NCBI GenBank assembly: GCA_964369175.1
Contig: CAYJEM010000067.1
Location: 1-9,712, forward strand
Direction: 5' to 3'
Length of the DNA: 9,712 nt
Origin: Tannockella sp964369175
Lineage (GTDB): Bacteria > Bacillota_I > Bacilli_A > Erysipelotrichales > Coprobacillaceae
How positions within the stretch are numbered: the stretch's first letter is position 1; every line of letters begins with the position of its first letter. Below, piece after piece: positions 4,440-9,712 of the stretch. Under the pieces are notes generated by a model. That model made no database searches. It was not told the DNA's origin and was given only the letters and a program-made list of their open reading frames with translations. The translations under genes were made by a program, and so were the position numbers.

Positions 4440-6947
4440 ATGAAACCAAAATATAGTCCAATGATGATGCAATATTTATCAATTAAAGAAAAACATCCTA
4501 GTGATATTGTAATGTTCCGCTTAGGAGATTTTTATGAGATGTTTTTTGATGATGCATTGCTTGTATCAAAACAACTAGAAATAGCACTTACAGGAAAAAA
4601 CGCTGGTGCTAGCGAGAGGGTACCAATGTGTGGGGTTCCATTTCATTCGGCTTCGTCATATATTCAAAGGCTGATTGAGTTTGGTCATCGCGTTGCAATT
4701 GTTGAACAATTAAGTGAACCTGGGAAAAAAGGTATTGTTGAGCGAGGGGTAGTTCAAATTATTACACCAGGAACTTTGTTTGATGAATCGCTAACTAAAA
4801 ATACAAATAATTATATCGGTGCTTATTGCGCCTTTGATTTTTCTTATGCCCTAGCATTTTGTGATATTACAACTGGTGAGTTTAATGTAGTTACAATTGA
4901 CAAAAATAATCATGATTTAATTAATCAAATGCAATCAATGAATGTTAAAGAAATTGTTTGTAAAGATAGTGATGTAATTAAAATTGGTGATATTTTAATA
5001 ACAACATATGATAATGATGGTTTTCATGAATCATATCAAAAGTTATTTGAGAATGTAACAGACATTAAACAAATTAAAACTGCTAGTTTATTATTACAGT
5101 ATTTATTAGAGACACAAAAACGTGAATTAGATCATTTACAAGTAATTGAAGTAATTGACAATAGTGCTTATATGACAATGGATGCTTATACAAAAAAGGC
5201 ATTAGAATTAACTGTTGCATCTAAGAATAATGAAAAATACGGTAGCTTATTTTGGTTGTTAGATCAAACAAAATGTGCTATGGGTTCAAGATTACTAAAG
5301 CGCTGGATCGATCGTCCATTAATTAAACAGGCGGATATTGAGCAACGTTTAGACATTGTTGAAATTTTTCAGGATAACTTTATTCAACGAGAAAGTATTA
5401 AAGAAATTATTAATGAGATATACGATATCGAAAGACTTTCAAGTAAAATTGCTTTTGGTAATATTAATGCTCGTGATTTGCGTTGGATAGCATCTTCATT
5501 GGATGTTATTCCTGAATTGAAACAACAACTAGAATCTATCGATAAACCACTTATAAACATGTTGGCTAGTCATCTTGTAGATGTTGGACATATTAAAGAT
5601 ATGGTTGAAGCTGCAATTGTTGAAAATCCACCATTAACATTAAAAGAAGGTGGTATTATAAATGATGGTTTCAACAAAGAATTAGATGAACTTCGCTATA
5701 TTCGTGATAATGGAAAGAGTTGGCTTACAAGCTTTGAACAAACAGAGCGTCAAAGAACTGGAATAAAAGGATTAAAAGTTGGATATAATCGTGTTTTTGG
5801 ATATTACATTGAAGTAACGAAAGCGAGTATTCCGTTGGTTAAAGATGAATTCGAATATACACGTAAACAGAGTTTATCAAATGCTGAAAGGTTTATTACG
5901 CCAGAATTAAAAGATATGGAAACAAAGATTATAAGTGCTCAAGATAAGATTATTAAACTTGAATATGCGATATTCAATGAAGTACGTAGTTTTATTCGTA
6001 AAGATGTTGCTACATTACAAGATATTGCTAAAGTGATTGCTCATATTGATGTTTACCAAGCATTTGCATCGATCGGGAGTCAAAATAATTATGTACGTCC
6101 TACATTTAATCGCGAAAAGTATGTAGATATTAAAGAAGGACGCCACGGTGTAATTGAAAAAGTACTTGGTTTAGGAAAATATGTAAGTAATGATGTTTGT
6201 TGTAATAATACTCAACCAATGTTGCTAATTACTGGACCAAATATGGGTGGTAAATCAACATATATGCGTCAATTTGCTTTGTCAGTAGTAATGGCTCAAA
6301 TTGGGAGTTTGGTACCGTGTAGTCAAGCGTGTTTACCAATATTTGATCAAATTTTCACTCGTATTGGAGCTAGTGATGACCTTGTATCAGGACAATCGAC
6401 ATTTATGGTTGAAATGCTAGAGGCTAATAATGCACTTCGTTTTGCTACTGAAAATTCTTTGATTTTATTTGATGAGATTGGTCGTGGGACTGCTACTTTT
6501 GATGGTATGGCAATAGCTCAAGCAATGATGGAATATATTGCAAGAAATATAAAATGTATTACTTTATTTTCTACACATTATCATGAATTAACCTTTTTGG
6601 AAAATGAAAACCTTGGTGTATGTAATGTTCATGCAAGTGCAGCGATAGAGAATGATAAATTAACTTTCTTATATAAAATAAAACGTGGACGTTCTAATAA
6701 GTCATATGGTATTAATGTCGCAAAACTAGCAAAACTACCTGAAGAAGTTATTTCAAAGGCAAGTGTTGTTTTACAGGAATTAGAGACGAATAATATTCAA
6801 CATGTTATTTCAAGTGTTGAAACACCTGTTGTGACTCAAACAAAAAGTGAAGCAGTTGAATATTTAGAAAAAATAGATCCAATGCAACTATCACCAATAG
6901 AAGCATTATCAACTCTTATAGAGTTAAAAAAATTAGTAGAAAAGTAG
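4440..6947 (+). CDS. mutS: DNA mismatch repair protein MutS
   Basis: An 835-residue MutS that recognises mismatches and small loops in DNA and uses ATP to signal to MutL. The mismatch-contacting F-x-E is Phe31-Tyr32-Glu33 in GDFYEMF. The core, lever and clamp domains occupy the middle. The ATPase has Walker A GPNMGGKST (599-607, Lys605), signature ASDDLVSGQSTFMVEM (644-659), Walker B LILFDE (674-679) and STHYHEL (711-717). The C-terminal MQLSPIEALSTLIELKKLV helices match the tetramerisation end. The linker between about 780 and 810 is short, and I see no QxSLF-type beta-clamp motif there. The start at 4440 is 7 bases after GAGGAG; an ATG at 4434 is too close to that site and one at 4425 precedes it. 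mutL follows after 9 bases. Confidence 0.98.
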   Translation: MKPKYSPMMMQYLSIKEKHPSDIVMFRLGDFYEMFFDDALLVSKQLEIALTGKNAGASERVPMCGVPFHSASSYIQRLIEFGHRVAIVEQLSEPGKKGIVERGVVQIITPGTLFDESLTKNTNNYIGAYCAFDFSYALAFCDITTGEFNVVTIDKNNHDLINQMQSMNVKEIVCKDSDVIKIGDILITTYDNDGFHESYQKLFENVTDIKQIKTASLLLQYLLETQKRELDHLQVIEVIDNSAYMTMDAYTKKALELTVASKNNEKYGSLFWLLDQTKCAMGSRLLKRWIDRPLIKQADIEQRLDIVEIFQDNFIQRESIKEIINEIYDIERLSSKIAFGNINARDLRWIASSLDVIPELKQQLESIDKPLINMLASHLVDVGHIKDMVEAAIVENPPLTLKEGGIINDGFNKELDELRYIRDNGKSWLTSFEQTERQRTGIKGLKVGYNRVFGYYIEVTKASIPLVKDEFEYTRKQSLSNAERFITPELKDMETKIISAQDKIIKLEYAIFNEVRSFIRKDVATLQDIAKVIAHIDVYQAFASIGSQNNYVRPTFNREKYVDIKEGRHGVIEKVLGLGKYVSNDVCCNNTQPMLLITGPNMGGKSTYMRQFALSVVMAQIGSLVPCSQACLPIFDQIFTRIGASDDLVSGQSTFMVEMLEANNALRFATENSLILFDEIGRGTATFDGMAIAQAMMEYIARNIKCITLFSTHYHELTFLENENLGVCNVHASAAIENDKLTFLYKIKRGRSNKSYGINVAKLAKLPEEVISKASVVLQELETNNIQHVISSVETPVVTQTKSEAVEYLEKIDPMQLSPIEALSTLIELKKLVEK

Positions 6948-6959
6948 GTGGGGATTTTG
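6946..6959 (+). promoter_or_regulatory. Ribosome binding site and TTG start of mutL
   Basis: AGGTG at 6946-6950, within a G-rich run reaching 6953, lies 6 bases before TTG at 6957. The mutS TAG (6945-6947) overlaps it. A GTG at 6948 lies inside this site and has only an A-rich weak sequence upstream. The TTG is therefore the preferred start, and its use would keep MutL translation modest and tied to MutS. Confidence 0.6.
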
Positions 6960-8741
6960 CAAAAAATAAAACAACTTGATGATGTTCTAGCAAATAAAAT
7001 AGCTGCTGGTGAAGTAATTGAAAGGCCAGCAAATGTAGTAAAAGAACTTGTTGAAAATAGTATTGATGCATCAAGTACAAAAATAGATGTTATTATTAAA
7101 GATGGTGGCCTAGAATTAATTGAAATTGTTGATAATGGTGAAGGAATGTCAAAAGCAGATGCAATGCTTTGTTTTTCAAGACATGCCACAAGTAAAATAA
7201 AAGATGATGATGATTTATTTTGCATTCAAACACTAGGATTTCGTGGTGAGGCAATACCTTCAATTGCCTCAATTAGTAATTTTGTGTTAACTACTAATAA
7301 TGGAGAGCAATCCACAAGGGTTGAATACTTATATGGTAAATTACAAGGTAATGAATCTATTCATGCAAATCGTGGAACAACTATTAAGATTACAAAATTG
7401 TTTCAAAACGTACCAGCGCGACTTAAATATATGAAATCTGTAAATACAGAATTCGCAAATATTCAAACGTACATAGAAAAGTTATCGTTATCTCATAGTA
7501 ATATTGCATTTTCACTTACACATAATGATCGTGTTGTATTTCAATCAAGAGCAAGTGATAATATTTTAGAAACAATTAGTAATGTATATGGGATTCAAGT
7601 TGCCAAAAGCATGATTCCCGTATCCTTCATGGACGATGAGTTTGAAGTTTCAGGGTATGTGTCAAAAATTGATACTACTCGCGCAAGTAAAAAAGATATT
7701 ATTACCATGGTAAATAATCGTGTTGTAAAAAGCACTGTTGTAATTGAAGCAATATCTTTGACATATCGTAAATATCTAGCAGATAACCGTTTTCCAATTG
7801 CTGTTATTAATGTTTTAATAGATCCTTATTTAGTGGATGTTAATGTTCATCCATCAAAATTAGAAGTTCGTTTTTCTAAGGAGCAAAAATTAAAAGAATT
7901 AATCATTCAAGGAATTTCAAAAGCACTTGAAGAAGTGAATTTGACATATCAAGCTATTAAATCAGATATAAAAAATCCTGTTGTTAAACAGGAAGAATTT
8001 AATTACTTATACCAAGAAGAAGAAATTATCTTACCAACGATTGAAAGAGTTGTAAAAGAACCTGCTACTCCGATAGTGATTGAATCTAAACCAGTAGTTG
8101 AGGAAAGTGAACCAAAGCAAGTTGCACCTAAAATATCACAAGAAAAAGTAGTAAAACCTATGAAACAAAAAATATTTGTACAAGGGCAGGTTCATGGTAC
8201 GTATATTATTGCTCAAGATGATGAAGCGATGTATCTTATTGATCAACATGCCGGCCAAGAAAGAATTAACTATGAATATTATTATCAACAATATCAAAAT
8301 TTAGATATGACAGGTCAAGAGTTATTATTACCACTTACCTTCGAGTTTCCGATTAGTACTTGTTTATTAATTGAAGAAAGAAAAGCGGTACTAAAAGATG
8401 TTGGAATAGACCTTATTGCTTTTGGTGATACTGGTTTCATTGTTAAAGAATTACCACGTTGGATAAAAGATGTTGATGAAAAAATATTTATTGATCAAAT
8501 GATTGAACAATTATTACAAACAAATAAGGTTGATGTAGTTGCATTGCAAGAACATGCAATTGCAACTCTAAGTTGTAAAGCATCATTAAAAGCAAACTTA
8601 CATTTATCACCAATGGCAATGCAAGAACTTGTTGATAATTTGATGCGTTGTGATAATCCATATGTATGTCCTCATGGAAGACCTACAATTATTCGTTATC
8701 GTAGCTATGATTTAGAAAAGTTATTTAAGAGGGTGACATAA
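6957..8741 (+). CDS. mutL: DNA mismatch repair protein MutL (endonuclease type)
   Basis: A 594-residue MutL if it starts at TTG 6957. The N-terminal GHKL ATPase shows NKIAAGEV, KELVEN (Glu30, Asn34), DNGEGM (59-64), GFRGEAIPSIAS and DVNVHPSKLEVRF. A Glu/Lys/Pro/Val-rich linker covers about 335-405. The C-terminal domain carries the endonuclease motif DQHA-x2-E-x4-E (Asp429 to Glu440), LSCKASLKAN (538-547) and CPHGRP (571-576), which bind the metal in B. subtilis MutL. QELLLP (454-459) matches the beta-clamp contact QEMIVP. So this MutL can nick the nascent strand itself. TTG 6957 aligns with the B. subtilis start (M..I.QL...L.NKIAAGEV) and has AGGTG 6 bases upstream. GTG 6948, touching the mutS stop, is the alternative with three more residues and a poor binding site. 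Confidence 0.97.
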   Translation: MQKIKQLDDVLANKIAAGEVIERPANVVKELVENSIDASSTKIDVIIKDGGLELIEIVDNGEGMSKADAMLCFSRHATSKIKDDDDLFCIQTLGFRGEAIPSIASISNFVLTTNNGEQSTRVEYLYGKLQGNESIHANRGTTIKITKLFQNVPARLKYMKSVNTEFANIQTYIEKLSLSHSNIAFSLTHNDRVVFQSRASDNILETISNVYGIQVAKSMIPVSFMDDEFEVSGYVSKIDTTRASKKDIITMVNNRVVKSTVVIEAISLTYRKYLADNRFPIAVINVLIDPYLVDVNVHPSKLEVRFSKEQKLKELIIQGISKALEEVNLTYQAIKSDIKNPVVKQEEFNYLYQEEEIILPTIERVVKEPATPIVIESKPVVEESEPKQVAPKISQEKVVKPMKQKIFVQGQVHGTYIIAQDDEAMYLIDQHAGQERINYEYYYQQYQNLDMTGQELLLPLTFEFPISTCLLIEERKAVLKDVGIDLIAFGDTGFIVKELPRWIKDVDEKIFIDQMIEQLLQTNKVDVVALQEHAIATLSCKASLKANLHLSPMAMQELVDNLMRCDNPYVCPHGRPTIIRYRSYDLEKLFKRVT

Positions 8742-9646
8742 TGAAGAAGGTAATTGTGATTGTTGGTCCAACAGGAGTTGGAAAAACAAAAATGGGGGTA
8801 TCCCTAGCAAAAAAATTAAATGGTGAAGTAATTAGTGGTGATTCAATGCAGATATACCAACATATGGATATTGGTAGTGCTAAGGTTACAGTTGAAGAAA
8901 TGGAAGGAATTAAGCATCATTTAATTGATATTTGTACGCCATTTGATAGTTTTAGTGTTAAAGATTTTCAAGAAGAAGTACGTTTGTTAATTGATAATAT
9001 TACTTCTAGAGGAAAAATCCCAATTATTGTTGGAGGTACCGGATTATACATTAAGGCAGCATTGTATGATTATACATTTCAAGAAACTACAAGTAATCAT
9101 GATATATATAAAGAGAAATACAAGGATTTTACGAATCAACAGTTGCATGATTATTTATCAAGTATTGATAACGAAAGTGCTAAAGAGTTACATCCAAATA
9201 ACCGTCAAAGAGTACTTCGAGCAATTGAAATATTTCAAACATCGGGTATAAAAAAGAGTGATGTAATTGCTAGTCAAAATCATGAGTGTCTATATAATGC
9301 TACGTTCATTGGTTTAACACTTGAACGAGATGTGTTGTATGATCGTATAAATAAACGTGTTGATATAATGATTAATAGTGGTTTGCAAAAAGAAATTGAG
9401 AAACTTTTAGAATTAGGAGTTAATGCTCAACTTCAAAGTGCTAAAGGCATAGGGTATCGTGAGTGGTATGCATATTATGATAATAAACAAACATTAGAGG
9501 AAACTGTTGAACTAATAAAAAAGAATTCTAGAAATTATGCTAAGAGACAATATACTTGGTTTAAAAATCAGTTTGATGTAAATTGGTTTATGGTTAATTT
9601 AAATAATTTTGATGAAACAATAAATGGTGTATTAGATAGTTTATAA
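8741..9646 (+). CDS. miaA: tRNA dimethylallyltransferase MiaA
   Basis: A 301-residue cytoplasmic enzyme that transfers a dimethylallyl group to N6 of A37 in tRNAs reading codons that start with U, giving i6A. This is the first step towards ms2i6A, completed by MiaB. Motifs seen are the P-loop GPTGVGKT (9-16), GDSMQIYQHMDIGSAK (33-48), IKHHLID (57-63), GGTGLYI (98-104), NNRQRVLRAIEIF (153-165) and the C-terminal NYAKRQYTWFKNQ (265-277). Length is normal. The ATG overlaps the mutL TAA (TAATG), and GAGGGTGA at 8729-8736, inside the mutL end, serves as binding site, so the two are coupled. It is the last gene of the mutS operon in this window; hfq, which follows miaA in many bacteria, is not seen before the terminator. 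Confidence 0.97.
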   Translation: MKKVIVIVGPTGVGKTKMGVSLAKKLNGEVISGDSMQIYQHMDIGSAKVTVEEMEGIKHHLIDICTPFDSFSVKDFQEEVRLLIDNITSRGKIPIIVGGTGLYIKAALYDYTFQETTSNHDIYKEKYKDFTNQQLHDYLSSIDNESAKELHPNNRQRVLRAIEIFQTSGIKKSDVIASQNHECLYNATFIGLTLERDVLYDRINKRVDIMINSGLQKEIEKLLELGVNAQLQSAKGIGYREWYAYYDNKQTLEETVELIKKNSRNYAKRQYTWFKNQFDVNWFMVNLNNFDETINGVLDSL

Positions 9647-9647
9647 A

Positions 9648-9669
9648 TATTGTTTATTATTAGACAATA
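9648..9669 (+). other. A+T-rich hairpin after miaA
   Basis: A 9-bp stem (9648-9656 with 9661-9669, one G-U pair) with loop TTAT starts one base after the miaA stop. It has no T run of its own and stands directly in front of the real terminator. It may protect the 3' end of the message or simply be accidental in A+T-rich sequence. Confidence 0.35.
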
Positions 9670-9698
9670 AGAGGTCGCTAAAATGACTTCTTTTTTTT
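9669..9698 (+). terminator. Intrinsic terminator of the mutS-mutL-miaA operon
   Basis: An 8-bp stem (9669-9676 with 9685-9692, one G-U pair) with an 8-base loop ends in eight T at 9691-9698. It closes the operon 22 bases after the miaA stop. The last 14 bases of the window hold nothing recognisable. Confidence 0.8.
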
Positions 9699-9712
9699 AT
9701 GTAATAAAAAAG

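Noticed and set aside
6836..7225. A 129-codon minus-strand open frame opposite the mutS-mutL junction.
   Set aside because: Its Ser/Phe/Ile-rich product is the antisense of conserved MutS and MutL sequence, and it has no promoter or binding site.
8991..9251. A second plus-strand frame inside miaA.
   Set aside because: It is out of frame within conserved MiaA motifs and has no binding site.

Overview
The window comes from an A+T-rich, low-GC Gram-positive genome. The organism is most likely a spore-forming member of the Bacilli in the broad sense, for example an Erysipelotrichia or Turicibacter-type gut Firmicute. Three things support this: strong AAGGAGG-type ribosome binding sites, a homologue of the Bacillus outer-coat morphogen CotE lying directly upstream of mutS as in Bacillus, and the standard genetic code. 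The genus call is inference. All genes end in TAA except mutS, which ends in TAG.

Left part (1-1079, plus strand): the last 50 codons of an IMP dehydrogenase (guaB) and an intrinsic terminator. A single esterase-family gene follows, with its own near-consensus sigma-A promoter. A 12-bp hairpin then serves mainly as terminator for the converging minus-strand operon.

Middle part (1080-3825, minus strand): a tightly packed four-gene operon read from right to left. It encodes DUF969 and DUF979 membrane proteins (a putative 5-oxoproline permease pair), pyroglutamyl-peptidase I (pcp) and a gamma-glutamylcyclotransferase-like protein. Overlapping TAATG junctions join the first to the second gene and the third to the fourth. 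Both soluble enzymes belong to families that yield 5-oxoproline (pyroglutamate), so the operon looks like one pyroglutamate-handling module.

Right part (3826-9712, plus strand): cotE, expressed divergently from the 5-oxoproline operon behind a sigma-E-like sporulation promoter and closed by a terminator. mutS (TATAAT extended -10 promoter), mutL and miaA follow as an operon ending in an intrinsic terminator at the window end. MutS and MutL form the mismatch-repair pair; MutL carries the endonuclease motif, as expected for a species without MutH. MiaA modifies tRNA A37.

Every gene falls in a recognisable family, and I see no mobile element, CRISPR array, RNA gene or clearly undescribed system. 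The points most worth a second look are the pairing of a GGCT-like enzyme with pcp and the DUF969/DUF979 transporter, the short CotE with its sigma-E-like promoter, and a MutS that appears to lack the usual beta-clamp motif although MutL keeps one.
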